Shown: one piece after another, positions 1-8,079 of the stretch
Position numbering within the stretch: the first letter of the stretch is position 1
Layout: each line of letters begins with the position of its first letter
Notes under the pieces: model-generated
Told to the model about the DNA's origin: nothing
Databases searched by the model: none
The model's input: only the letters and a program-made list of their open reading frames with translations
Made by a program: the position numbers and the translations under genes
Assembly (NCBI GenBank): GCA_030746295.1
Contig: JASLMY010000034.1
Coordinates: 1-12,629, forward strand
Length of the DNA: 12,629 nucleotides
Direction: 5' to 3'
Source of the DNA: Alphaproteobacteria bacterium
GTDB taxonomy: Bacteria > Pseudomonadota > Alphaproteobacteria > GCA-2731375

Positions 1-1285
1 CGAAGTCCGCCTTGGTGGCGCCGCACTTGATAGCTACCGCGACCGCCTGCACGATCTCGGGCGCGTCGGCACCCAGCATGTGGGCGCCGACGATGCGGCC
101 GCTCCCCGGCTCGACGACGAGCTTCATCATCGTCATCTCCTCGCGCCCGGTCAGCGTGTGCTTCAAGGGCCGGAAGCTGGATTTATAGATATCGACCTCG
201 CCCAATTCGGCATGCGCCTCGGCCTCGGTCAGGCCCACGGTCGCGATCGGCGGCTGCGAGAAGACGGCCGCGGCAACGTCTTTGTGATCCGGCACGCGTG
301 GCCGGCCACCGAACTCGCTGTCGGCGAAGGCGTGCCCTTCCATGATCGCCACCGGCGTCAGGTTGATCCGATCGGTGACGTCGCCGACGGCGAAGATGCT
401 GGGCGCTGTGGAGCGGCTGTGCGCGTCGACGACGACGGCGCCGACCTCGTCGGTGGCCACACCCGCGGCCTCGAGGCCCAGGCCCTCGGTGTTTGGCCGC
501 CGTCCGGTGGCATAGAGGACGTAGTCGGTCTCGAGCGAACTCTCGTCGGTCAGATGCAGACGGAGGCCGCCATCCGTTTGAGCAATTTCCATGACGTTGA
601 CGCCACAGCGAACCTCGATCCCCTTCTTGCCCATCTCCTCGGCCAGGCCGTGGCGGAGGTCGTCGTCGAAGCCGCGCAGAATTTGCTCGCGCCGGTAGAG
701 CTCGACCACCTCGGCCCCGAGGCCGTTGAAGATGCCGGCGAACTCGACCGCGATGTAGCCGCCGCCGACGATCACCACCCGTTCCGGCAGCCGCTCCAGG
801 TGGAAGGCCTCGTTCGAGGTGATGGCGTGCTCGATACCCGGGATCATCGGCAGCCAGGGCGCGCTGCCGGTAGCGATCAGAATCTTTTCGGCCGTGACCC
901 GCCGCTCGCCGACCCGGATGGTGTGAGGGTCCTCGACCACGGCGCGGTCATGAAAGCTCTCCACGCCGGCACCCGACAGCAGGCCTTCGTAGATGCCGTT
1001 CAGGCGGTCGATCTCCTCGTCCTTGGCGGCGATCAGGCGGGACCAATCGAAGCGGCCCTCGCCGACCTCCCAGCCATAGGCCGCCGCGTCCTCGAAGTCC
1101 TCGGCGAAATGCGAGGCGTAGACCAGCAGCTTCTTCGGGATACAGCCGCGGATGACGCAGGTACCGCCATAGCGGTACTCCTCGGCGATGGCCACGCGCG
1201 CGCCGTGGCCGCCGGCGATCCGGGCGGCGCGGACGCCGCCCGAGCCGCCACCGATGACGAAGAGATCGAAGTCGAAACCGGCCAT
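1..1285 (-). CDS. gor: Glutathione-disulfide reductase, C-terminus cut by window edge
   Basis: Cytosolic FAD enzyme that reduces oxidised glutathione with NADPH. I read 428 codons on the minus strand from an ATG at 1285; a GAGG ribosome site lies a few bases upstream. The N-terminal FAD fold has GGGSGG at residues 12-17. The redox disulfide is C43/C48 in GGTCVIRGCIPKK, the variant typical of alphaproteobacterial and plant-type glutathione reductases rather than the GTCVNVGC form. A second dinucleotide fold (VIVGGGYIAVEF, about 171-182) is followed by YRREQILRGFDDD, whose arginines fit binding of the NADPH 2'-phosphate. The second FAD contact AVGDVTDRINLTPVAI follows. The family is about 450-460 residues long, so roughly 25-30 residues are missing, including the expected C-terminal HPT catalytic histidine motif. 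It is transcribed away from cbtB. A dihydrolipoamide or mercuric reductase is unlikely given the cysteine motif and the arginines. Confidence 0.93.
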   Translation of the reverse strand, partial: MAGFDFDLFVIGGGSGGVRAARIAGGHGARVAIAEEYRYGGTCVIRGCIPKKLLVYASHFAEDFEDAAAYGWEVGEGRFDWSRLIAAKDEEIDRLNGIYEGLLSGAGVESFHDRAVVEDPHTIRVGERRVTAEKILIATGSAPWLPMIPGIEHAITSNEAFHLERLPERVVIVGGGYIAVEFAGIFNGLGAEVVELYRREQILRGFDDDLRHGLAEEMGKKGIEVRCGVNVMEIAQTDGGLRLHLTDESSLETDYVLYATGRRPNTEGLGLEAAGVATDEVGAVVVDAHSRSTAPSIFAVGDVTDRINLTPVAIMEGHAFADSEFGGRPRVPDHKDVAAAVFSQPPIATVGLTEAEAHAELGEVDIYKSSFRPLKHTLTGREEMTMMKLVVEPGSGRIVGAHMLGADAPEIVQAVAVAIKCGATKADF

Positions 1286-1368
1286 TGTTCCCTCGCTGCC
1301 GACAGCCCCGTTGAAGATACGTCCGATGCGACCATTCGCCCCACGAACCGGCGAAATCGCCGATGGCG

Positions 1369-1397
1369 TTGGCGAAAACCGTCGTATAGGCTATGAC
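1369..1397 (+). promoter_or_regulatory. Possible sigma-70 promoter for cbtB
   Basis: TTGGCG (1369-1374), a 17-base spacer, then TATGAC (1392-1397). Each box matches the housekeeping consensus at 4 of 6 positions and the spacing is ideal. Transcription would begin near 1404, giving a leader of about 55 bases, which is too short to hold a cobalamin riboswitch. This is predicted by eye only. Confidence 0.35.
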
Positions 1398-1414
1398 TAT
1401 CTGGTCGGGGACCG

Positions 1415-1423
1415 ATTATCATA
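1415..1423 (-). promoter_or_regulatory. Possible -10 box for gor
   Basis: On the minus strand this reads TATGATAAT, which contains two overlapping near-consensus -10 hexamers (TATGAT and GATAAT, each 5 of 6). It is the most AT-rich patch in the gap. I see no convincing -35 box at 16-18 bases, so the call is weak. If real, the gor and cbtB promoters overlap. Confidence 0.25.
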
Positions 1424-1460
1424 TGTCGGTGACAGGGAACAGAGCGGAGCCAAGTAGAAA

Positions 1461-1643
1461 ATGAGCAGGTTGTTGACGCGTACGTCCTCCCATCTTCACG
1501 TCGAGACGAAGACGCTTTGGCCCAGCCTGGCGGCAATCCTTCTGGGGGCCTTCTTCATCATCGGTGCCGGCTTCGCGCAACCCAGCGCCCTGCACAATGC
1601 CGCGCACGACAGCCGGCATTCGGTCGCCTTCCCCTGCCACTGA
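1461..1643 (+). CDS. cbtB: Cobalt transporter small subunit CbtB
   Basis: Small subunit of the predicted CbtAB cobalt uptake system, which supplies cobalt for cobalamin synthesis in many proteobacteria. The 60-residue product has the usual family layout: a short cytoplasmic N-terminus, one membrane span at about residues 19-39 (LWPSLAAILLGAFFIIGAGF) and a histidine-rich end, HNAAHDSRHSVAFPCH (45-60), which is the hallmark metal-binding motif of CbtB. The ATG start has a GGAG ribosome site at 1446-1449, 11 bases upstream. cbtA begins 10 bases after the stop, so the two are almost certainly co-transcribed. Metal specificity is known only from family and genomic-context work; nickel cannot be ruled out from sequence. 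Confidence 0.92.
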   Translation: MSRLLTRTSSHLHVETKTLWPSLAAILLGAFFIIGAGFAQPSALHNAAHDSRHSVAFPCH

Positions 1644-1653
1644 CGCATGGGCC

Positions 1654-2352
1654 ATGTTCCGTAGGATAATCCTGACGGGCATCATCGCGGGTCTTCTGAC
1701 CGGCCTGGCCTTTACCTTGGTCCAGGCTTTCACGACCGTGCCCTTGATACTGCTGGCCGAGGTCTACGAAGCCGGCCCCGCCGCATCGAGCGACCACGCG
1801 CATGCGCCCGGCGTCGCCGCGCACGACCACGACGAGGCAAGCTGGTCGCCGGCCGAGGGGCTGGAGCGCAGCTTCTACACCGGCCTCGCCAACATCGTTA
1901 CCGCCGTCGGCTTCGGCTTGGTGCTGAGCGCCTGCCTGGCGCTGCACGGCAAGCCCGTCGATCCGAGACGCGGCGTCGTTTGGGGCCTGGCCGGTTACGC
2001 GGTCTTCTCGCTGGCGCCGGCGCTGGGCCTGCCGCCGGAGGTGCCGGGCAGCATCGCCGCCGAGCTGGCAGCACGTCAGGCCTGGTGGTTCTTCGCCGTC
2101 GGCGGCGCGGCGCTCGGCCTTTGGCTGATGATCTTCGGCCGCGCCTCCTGGATGTGGGGCCTGGGTATCGTCGTCCTGGCCTTGCCACACGCGATCGGTG
2201 CGCCGCACCCGGACGGCTACGGCGACGCGGTGCCGCCCGAGCTGGCGGCCCAGTTCGCCGCCGCCTCGATCGTCACGATGGCGGTCTTCTGGGCCCTGCT
2301 GGGCTGGTTCGCCGGTGCTGCTTTCCGGCGTCTGGGCCCGACGCAGGCATAA
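1654..2352 (+). CDS. cbtA: Cobalt transporter subunit CbtA
   Basis: Membrane partner of CbtB, 232 residues, about the usual CbtA length. The protein begins with a span (IILTGIIAGLLTGLAFTLVQ, about 5-24). A histidine/aspartate loop follows (DHAH at 47-50, HDHD at 57-60) that could gather metal ions. Further spans lie at about 78-97, 108-124, 143-161, 166-181 and 202-222. The stretch LPHAIGAPHPDGYGDAVP (177-194) matches the conserved PH..GAP.P region of the family. I chose the ATG at 1654 because the open frame upstream of it overlaps cbtB and looks non-coding. The ribosome site is weak, so translation may be coupled to cbtB 10 bases upstream. Only 17 bases separate its stop from the dioxygenase gene. 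Confidence 0.9.
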   Translation: MFRRIILTGIIAGLLTGLAFTLVQAFTTVPLILLAEVYEAGPAASSDHAHAPGVAAHDHDEASWSPAEGLERSFYTGLANIVTAVGFGLVLSACLALHGKPVDPRRGVVWGLAGYAVFSLAPALGLPPEVPGSIAAELAARQAWWFFAVGGAALGLWLMIFGRASWMWGLGIVVLALPHAIGAPHPDGYGDAVPPELAAQFAAASIVTMAVFWALLGWFAGAAFRRLGPTQA

Positions 2353-2369
2353 GCCGGGACGCCTTTTCG

Positions 2370-3341
2370 ATGGCCACGATGCTGGAGACCCCGCTCTCGG
2401 GTCCAAAGGCTTGGGTTACCGAGACCCCGGTGGCGAATGACGGCATCATGAGGCTGAGCGACGAATGCCGGGCGGAGCTGGAAGCGGCGGCCAGGGTGCT
2501 GGAGGCCAATCCGCTGCCGACCGAGGCGTTGGCGCCCGACGACCTGGACCTGGCGGCCCCTGCCGCCTGCATGGCCTCGGTTCGCCGGACCCTCGACGAC
2601 GGCGTCGGCTTCGCCATCATCGACCGGATCGACCTCGACCGAATCGGCGTCGAGGCGGCGATCAAGCTTTACTGGGTGTTGATGTCGATGCTCGGCCGGC
2701 CGGTGGCGCAGAAGTGGGACGGTGACCTGCTCTACGACATCATCGACACCGGCCAAAAGACCGGCGCCGGCACCGGCGTGCGGGCTTCGAAGACCAACGT
2801 CGGCCAGGACTACCACACCGACAACAGCTTCAACCTGGCGCCGGACTTCGTCGCGCTTCTGTGCATTCGCCCGGCGATGCAAGGTGGCACCAGCGGCCTG
2901 ATCAGCTTCGAGAGTGTGCACAACCTGCTGCTCGCCGAATATCCCGAAGTCCTGAAGCGTCTCTACCAGCCGTTCTATTTCGACCGTCAGATGGAGCACG
3001 CGCCGGGCGACGAGCGGGTCTCGTCGAAGCCGGTCTTCGTCTACGACGGCAAGCGGCTGGAGGCCAACCTGGCGCCCTGGCAAGTGCGCCAGGGCTATGC
3101 CGTCGCTGGCGTCGAGATAGACCCCGCGACCGAGACCGCGCTGGCGACGTTGGAAGAGGTGATGGAGCGTCCCGATCTCGGCAAGACCCTGGAGTTCGAG
3201 CCAGGCCAGATCCAGATCGTCGACAACCGCCAGCTCGGCCACCGCCGCACCGCCTACCAAGACTGGCCCGAGGCGGAGAAGCGCCGCCGCTTGGTCCGCA
3301 TCTGGCTGCGCCAAGAGGGCCGGGCGTTCTACTTGGGTTGA
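2370..3341 (+). CDS. TauD/TfdA-family Fe(II)/2-oxoglutarate dioxygenase
   Basis: Probable oxygenase that uses Fe(II), O2 and 2-oxoglutarate to hydroxylate or cleave a small substrate; the substrate is unknown. The product is 323 residues. The iron-binding triad is visible as H149 and D151 in DYHTDNSFN and the distal H291 in NRQLGHRRTAY. Arginines R307/R310 downstream fit the role of binding the 2-oxoglutarate carboxylate. The middle part (CIRPAMQGGTSGLISF, residues 165-180) is typical of the clavaminate synthase-like/TauD fold. The ATG at 2370 is chosen because the N-terminus already looks family-like from there; ATG 2379 is an alternative, and neither has a strong ribosome site. It starts 17 bases after cbtA, suggesting the same transcript, and ends 10 bases before the end of the convergent MFS gene. 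True taurine or sulfonate use is not supported by any neighbour. Confidence 0.85.
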   Translation: MATMLETPLSGPKAWVTETPVANDGIMRLSDECRAELEAAARVLEANPLPTEALAPDDLDLAAPAACMASVRRTLDDGVGFAIIDRIDLDRIGVEAAIKLYWVLMSMLGRPVAQKWDGDLLYDIIDTGQKTGAGTGVRASKTNVGQDYHTDNSFNLAPDFVALLCIRPAMQGGTSGLISFESVHNLLLAEYPEVLKRLYQPFYFDRQMEHAPGDERVSSKPVFVYDGKRLEANLAPWQVRQGYAVAGVEIDPATETALATLEEVMERPDLGKTLEFEPGQIQIVDNRQLGHRRTAYQDWPEAEKRRRLVRIWLRQEGRAFYLG

Positions 3342-3351
3342 TCGGTGAGGC

Positions 3352-4560
3352 TCACGCCGGCTGTTCTCTCGCCAGCGGGCGCTCGTCGATGGGTACGTGC
3401 AGGAGCGCGGCGACGGCGGCAAGCGCCACGGCGAGCCACCAGACGAGATCGTAGGAGCCGGTGACGTCGTAGAGCCGGCCACCGAGCCAGACGCCGAGGA
3501 AGGCGCCGAGCTGGTGGCTCAAGAAGGCGATGCCAAAGAGGGTGCCGAGATAGCGGGCGCCGAAGATCTGCGCCACCAGGCCGCTGGTCAGCGGCACCGT
3601 GCCGAGCCACAGAAGCCCCATCCAAGCGGCGAAGCCGTAGGCCACCCAGGGCGAGGGCGGCAACAGGATGAAGACGACGATGGCGAGGCCGCGCGCCGTG
3701 TAGAGGCCAGCCAATAGCCATTTCTTCGAGTACTTCGAGCCCAGGATCCCGGCGGCGAGCGAGCCGGCGATATTAAAGAGGCCGATCAGCGCCACCGCCG
3801 TCGCCGCGGCCTCGGGCGAGACCGCGAGGTCGGTCAGGTAGGCCGGCAGGTGGGTGACGATGAAGGTGATGTGAAAGCCGCAGACGAAGAAGCCGGCGCA
3901 GAGATAGACGTAGCCCCGATGGCCGGCCGCCTGGCCGAACGCCCGGCCCGCCGTCACCTGCGCCTCGCCTTCCTCCGGCGGCGGCGGCCGGCCGGCGATG
4001 CCCGCGGCCAGCAGCACCATCACAAGCGCCATGCCGGCGATGATGAGAAAAGCCTGGCTCCAGCCGTAGCTAGTGACGAAATGCTGCCCCACCGGCGCCA
4101 TCAGGAACTGGCCCAGCGAGCCCAGCGCCGAGGCGATGCCCAGCGCGACGCTGCGCCGCCCCGGCGGATAGACCCGGCCGATGGCACCCAGCACGACCGC
4201 GAAGCCGGTGCCCGAGAGGCCGAGGCCGACGATCAGGCCGGCGCCGAGGTGGAACTCCAGCGCGCTCGTCGTCGTGCCCATGAGCCAGAGCCCAAGCGCA
4301 TAGAAGAGGCCGCCCGCGACCACCACCCGGCCCGCACCCCAGCGGTCGGAGACATAGCCGAAGACCGGCTGACTGAGGCCCCAGACCAGGTTTTGGATGG
4401 CGATCGCAAGGGCGAAGGTCTCGCGGCCCCAGCCGAGGTCGGCGCTCATCGGCGCCAGGAAGAGGCCGAAGGACTGGCGGATGCCGAGCGCCAGCGACAG
4501 CACCAGCCCGCCGGCGATCAACGCCAGCAGCGGCAGCGGCCATCGTCTCGGTCCCTCCAT
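3352..4560 (-). CDS. MFS transporter, substrate unknown
   Basis: Inner-membrane secondary transporter of the major facilitator superfamily, 402 residues from the ATG at 4560, with about 12 hydrophobic spans. The MFS signature loop between spans 2 and 3 is clear: GYVSDRWGAGR at residues 68-78. The N-terminal pattern LGIRQSFGLFLAPMSADLGWGRETFALAIAIQN is common in a large proteobacterial group annotated loosely as monocarboxylate/oxalate-formate type carriers, but the substrate cannot be read from sequence. A TTG at 4596, four bases beyond the purN stop, would add 12 residues; I prefer the ATG, although neither has a good ribosome site. The gene follows purN by 40 bases on the same strand and may be read through from purMN. 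Nothing else ties it to purine metabolism. Confidence 0.88.
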   Translation of the reverse strand: MEGPRRWPLPLLALIAGGLVLSLALGIRQSFGLFLAPMSADLGWGRETFALAIAIQNLVWGLSQPVFGYVSDRWGAGRVVVAGGLFYALGLWLMGTTTSALEFHLGAGLIVGLGLSGTGFAVVLGAIGRVYPPGRRSVALGIASALGSLGQFLMAPVGQHFVTSYGWSQAFLIIAGMALVMVLLAAGIAGRPPPPEEGEAQVTAGRAFGQAAGHRGYVYLCAGFFVCGFHITFIVTHLPAYLTDLAVSPEAAATAVALIGLFNIAGSLAAGILGSKYSKKWLLAGLYTARGLAIVVFILLPPSPWVAYGFAAWMGLLWLGTVPLTSGLVAQIFGARYLGTLFGIAFLSHQLGAFLGVWLGGRLYDVTGSYDLVWWLAVALAAVAALLHVPIDERPLAREQPA

Positions 4561-4600
4561 CGGCCGCACGATGCCGGCCGCCGCCGGCAGGCGCAAGGCC

Positions 4601-5271
4601 TTAGGTTTCGACCGCGGCGCTATCCAAGGGGTTGAGGAGGGCCGGCGCCAAGGCGTCCTGGCCGTCGATCCGGACCGTGCCGTCGGCTCCGATTAGGACC
4701 CGGCCCTCGGCGATGAGGCGGACCGCCAACGGGTAGATCCGGTGCTCGGCCGCCAGCACCCGGGCAGCCAGTGTCGCGGCCGTATCGTCCGCCACCACCG
4801 GCACCGCGGCCTGGGCGACGATCGGCCCGGCATCGACCTCGGGCACGACGTAGTGGACCGTGCAGCCCGAGATCCGGACGCCGGCGGCCAAGACCTGCTC
4901 GTGCACATCGAGGCCCTTGAAGGCCGGCAGCAACGAAGGGTGGATGTTGATGATCCGGTTCGGCCAGCGCTCGACAAAGGCCGCGCCCAGGAGACGCATG
5001 AAACCGGCGAGGCAGACGAGCTCGACGCCTGCCGCCCGCAACGCCGCGTCGACGGCGGCATCGAAGGCGGCCCGATCGTCGTAGTCCCTGTGGTCGATGG
5101 TCTGCCGCGGGATGCCGGCGGCCGCCGCTCGATCGAGACCGGCGGCGCCCGGCACGTTGGAGACGACAAGCGCAATCTCGGCTGGATAAGCGGCCTCGGC
5201 CGCGGCGTCGATCAGGGCCTGTAGGTTGCTGCCTCGGCCCGAGATCAGAACCCCGATCCGAAAGCCGGCCA

Positions 5272-5272
<1 letters not shown>
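4601..5272 (-). CDS. purN: Phosphoribosylglycinamide formyltransferase (GART)
   Basis: Third step of de novo purine synthesis: transfers a formyl group from 10-formyltetrahydrofolate to glycinamide ribonucleotide. The 223-residue product is the normal PurN length. The phosphate-binding loop is SGRGSN (11-16). The catalytic residues are N109 and H111 in INIHPSLLP and D147 in PEVDAGPIVAQ, all in the expected order. The start ATG overlaps the purM stop by one base (TGATG), the usual sign of coupled translation. The C-terminal tail after residue 190 is family-like and ends in LDSAAVET. The product acts in the cytoplasm beside PurM, although the two enzymes catalyse non-adjacent steps. Confidence 0.96.
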
Positions 5273-6324
<1,052 letters not shown>

Positions 6325-6415
6325 GCTCGCCCCGCTAGTCTCTAAAAAGCCGAAAAGGCGTCAGACGCTCATCGTCGCCCGCGTCGGCAAGATACTGTAT
6401 CGGAAGCGCTTTGCA
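6325..6415. promoter_or_regulatory. Divergent purM / DUF2066 control region
   Basis: This 91-base gap must hold promoters for both directions; I see no convincing -35/-10 pair for either. It contains two perfect 11-base inverted repeats: gcgtc-a-gacgc (6358-6368) and gatac-t-gtatc (6391-6401). Their centres are 33 bases apart, about three turns of the helix. On the minus strand, ahead of purM, a GGCG...CGCC stem (6379-6357) is followed by TTTTCGGCTTTTT, a weak terminator-like or attenuator-like shape. All of this is suggestive only. Confidence 0.4.
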
Positions 6416-7534
6416 ATGCTGAAGAGCCGCCACCGAGCGCCCCTCGCCGCCATCGCGGGCCTGGCGCTGGCACTCGCCGCGCCACCGGCCTCGTCGCAGG
6501 AGGGCGACCTCTTCACGGCCTACGCCATCGCGGTCGATGCCGAGGCGAAAACCGCGGCGCAAGCCCGTGACGTGGCGCTGATTTCGGGGCAACGCGAAGC
6601 CTTCAGGACGGTGCTGAAACGCCTCACGCTCGCCGAGGATTGGGGCCGGCTGCCAAAGCTCTCGACCGCCCAGATCGTCGCCATGGTCGCCGCCTTGCAA
6701 TTTGGAAACGAGAAGACTTCGTCAGTGCGTTACCTGGCGGACTTGACGGTCGAGTTCAAGAAGGGGCCGATTCGCAGCCTGCTCCGCGCCTCGGACATCC
6801 CCTTCACCGAGACCCGGGCCCGGCCGACCCTGGCGCTGCCGGTGCTCGAATCGGGCGACAACCGCTTGCTCTTCGACGACAATCCCTGGCTCCTGGCTTG
6901 GGCCGGGCAGGACGTGATCCGGGGCGCCATGTTCCCGATCGTAGTGCCGATCGGCGATCTGGAGGACGTCGCGATCATCGATGCGGAGACGGCGGTGACG
7001 GGCGACGAGGCGGCGCTGGCCGCGATCGCCGAGCGCTATCGAACGACCAACGTCATGGTGGTGGTGGCGAGCCTCGTCGAGGGCGCGGGCAAGACGACGA
7101 TCGATCTGGAGCGCCGCTGGCACGGCCCGCTCAAGAGCGGCACCGAGATCTCCAGCCTGAAGGCCGGCGCCGAGGAAAGCACCGAGGCGCTGCTCGCCCG
7201 GGCCGTGGCCGAGACCATGCGCGAGCTGGAAGAAGAGTGGAAGCGGGAGACCCTGCTGCAATTCGACCAAGAGCAGCGGCTCAGCGTCCGCGTCCCCATC
7301 GAGAGCTTGGCCGATTGGATCGAGGTGCGCCGCCGCATCGGCCGCAACGGCATGGTGCGCACGTTCGAGGTCGCCTCGATCACGCGCCAGGCCGTCCAGC
7401 TCTACGTCGACTATCTGGGCGACCCGCGCCAGCTAGCCATCTCGTTGGCCCAGGAGGAGCTGGAGCTGATCGAGGAAGACGGCTTCTGGGTCCTCAACTT
7501 GCGCCGGGGCACCGGCGGCACGGCACGCGAGTGA
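6416..7534 (+). CDS. DUF2066 domain-containing exported protein
   Basis: Member of the DUF2066 family, whose function is not known. Relatives commonly sit beside purM, a PerM-type membrane protein and an Hda/HdaA gene, exactly as here. The product is 372 residues. A signal peptide is clear: positive start MLKSRHR, hydrophobic core AAIAGLALALAA, and probable cleavage near residues 26-28 (PPASSQEG), so the protein is likely periplasmic or membrane-attached. The mature N-terminus (FTAYAIAVDAEAKTAAQARD) and the block GQREAFRTVLKRLT are recognisable DUF2066 features. I chose the ATG at 6416, with GGAAG nine bases upstream. The frame is open further back to 6320, but that would bury the signal peptide and overlap purM. 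Its last four bases (GTGA) start the next gene. Confidence 0.85.
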   Translation: MLKSRHRAPLAAIAGLALALAAPPASSQEGDLFTAYAIAVDAEAKTAAQARDVALISGQREAFRTVLKRLTLAEDWGRLPKLSTAQIVAMVAALQFGNEKTSSVRYLADLTVEFKKGPIRSLLRASDIPFTETRARPTLALPVLESGDNRLLFDDNPWLLAWAGQDVIRGAMFPIVVPIGDLEDVAIIDAETAVTGDEAALAAIAERYRTTNVMVVVASLVEGAGKTTIDLERRWHGPLKSGTEISSLKAGAEESTEALLARAVAETMRELEEEWKRETLLQFDQEQRLSVRVPIESLADWIEVRRRIGRNGMVRTFEVASITRQAVQLYVDYLGDPRQLAISLAQEELELIEEDGFWVLNLRRGTGGTARE

Positions 7535-8079
7535 ACCTGCCCAACATCATCAGCCTGGCTCGGCTGCTCTGTGCGCCCCTGATCGTCTGGCTCTTGCTGA
7601 CCGACGCCTGGACCTGGGCCTTCGGTGTCTTTTTCGCCGCCGGGCTGTCGGACGCGGTCGACGGCTATCTCGCCAAGCGCCTCGACATGCGGTCCTTCAT
7701 CGGCGCCTACCTCGATCCGATCGCCGACAAGACGCTGCTGGTCAGCATCTACCTGACGCTGAGCGTCAAGGGACAACTGGCGCTCTGGCTGGTGATCCTG
7801 GTGGTCAGCCGCGACCTACTGATCATCGGCGGCGCCTTGCTGCTGTTCACGCTGAACCAACCCACCGGCATCAAGCCGTCGCTGCCGAGCAAGCTCAATA
7901 CCCTGCTGCAGATCACGCTCGCCGCCCTGGTGATCGGCGGCCTGGCCTTCGAGCTCGACGGCTTGGCTGTTCCGATTCAGGTCCTGGGCGTCGCCGTCGG
8001 CGCCACCACTGTGATCTCCGGCACCGGCTACCTGGTGGCCTGGACGCGGCGCTTGGCGGACATGGAGAACGCGTCGTGA
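7531..8079 (+). CDS. CDP-alcohol phosphatidyltransferase (PgsA/cardiolipin synthase-like)
   Basis: Inner-membrane enzyme that transfers a phosphatidyl group from CDP-diacylglycerol to an alcohol. The family signature D-x2-DG-x2-A-[RK]-x8-G-x3-D-x3-D is complete in DAVDGYLAKRLDMRSFIGAY followed by LDPIAD, with lysine in place of the more common arginine after the alanine. The start GTG at 7531 overlaps the DUF2066 stop as GTGA, and MNLPNIISLARLL is the normal opening of this family. The product is 182 residues with several further membrane spans. The acceptor could be glycerol-3-phosphate (phosphatidylglycerophosphate synthase) or phosphatidylglycerol (cardiolipin synthase); sequence alone does not decide, so no symbol is given. 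Its stop overlaps the next start as GTGA. Confidence 0.85.
   Translation: MNLPNIISLARLLCAPLIVWLLLTDAWTWAFGVFFAAGLSDAVDGYLAKRLDMRSFIGAYLDPIADKTLLVSIYLTLSVKGQLALWLVILVVSRDLLIIGGALLLFTLNQPTGIKPSLPSKLNTLLQITLAALVIGGLAFELDGLAVPIQVLGVAVGATTVISGTGYLVAWTRRLADMENAS

Larger units (their letters stand above)
1286..1460. promoter_or_regulatory. Divergent gor / cbtB control region
   Basis: This 175-base gap separates the starts of gor (minus) and cbtB (plus). It holds an AT-rich patch near 1415-1424 that stands out from the GC-rich surroundings. A perfect inverted repeat cggcga-aa-tcgccg lies at 1349-1362, and a second one ggtc-ggg-gacc at 1403-1413. Either could be an operator, but no regulator family is recognised. 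I looked for cobalamin riboswitch elements (the B12 box and the GGTG/CCCGCCACTG core), because cbtBA genes are often B12-controlled, and found none. Confidence 0.55.

Noticed and set aside
80..1396. 438-codon plus-strand open frame
   Set aside because: It is the antisense of gor, which has full FAD, disulfide and NADPH motifs on the other strand. The long opposite frame arises from high GC content.
1564..1653. Longer N-terminus for CbtA
   Set aside because: The added residues overlap cbtB out of frame and are not membrane-like; the normal CbtA opening is MFRRIILTGIIAG at 1654.
3342..3351. Terminator between the dioxygenase and MFS genes
   Set aside because: Only 10 bases separate the two stops and no hairpin with a T-run is visible there.
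2217..3482. 421-codon minus-strand open frame
   Set aside because: It runs antisense across cbtA, the dioxygenase and into the MFS gene; the translation shows no domain and the plus-strand genes carry catalytic motifs.
3850..4635. 261-codon plus-strand open frame
   Set aside because: Antisense of the MFS gene, low-complexity Arg/Ala/Glu-rich translation, no recognisable family.
6640..7530. Upstream extension of the CDP-alcohol phosphatidyltransferase frame
   Set aside because: It overlaps DUF2066 out of frame and is Arg/Pro/Gly-rich; the real enzyme begins at GTG 7531 (MNLPNIISLARLL).
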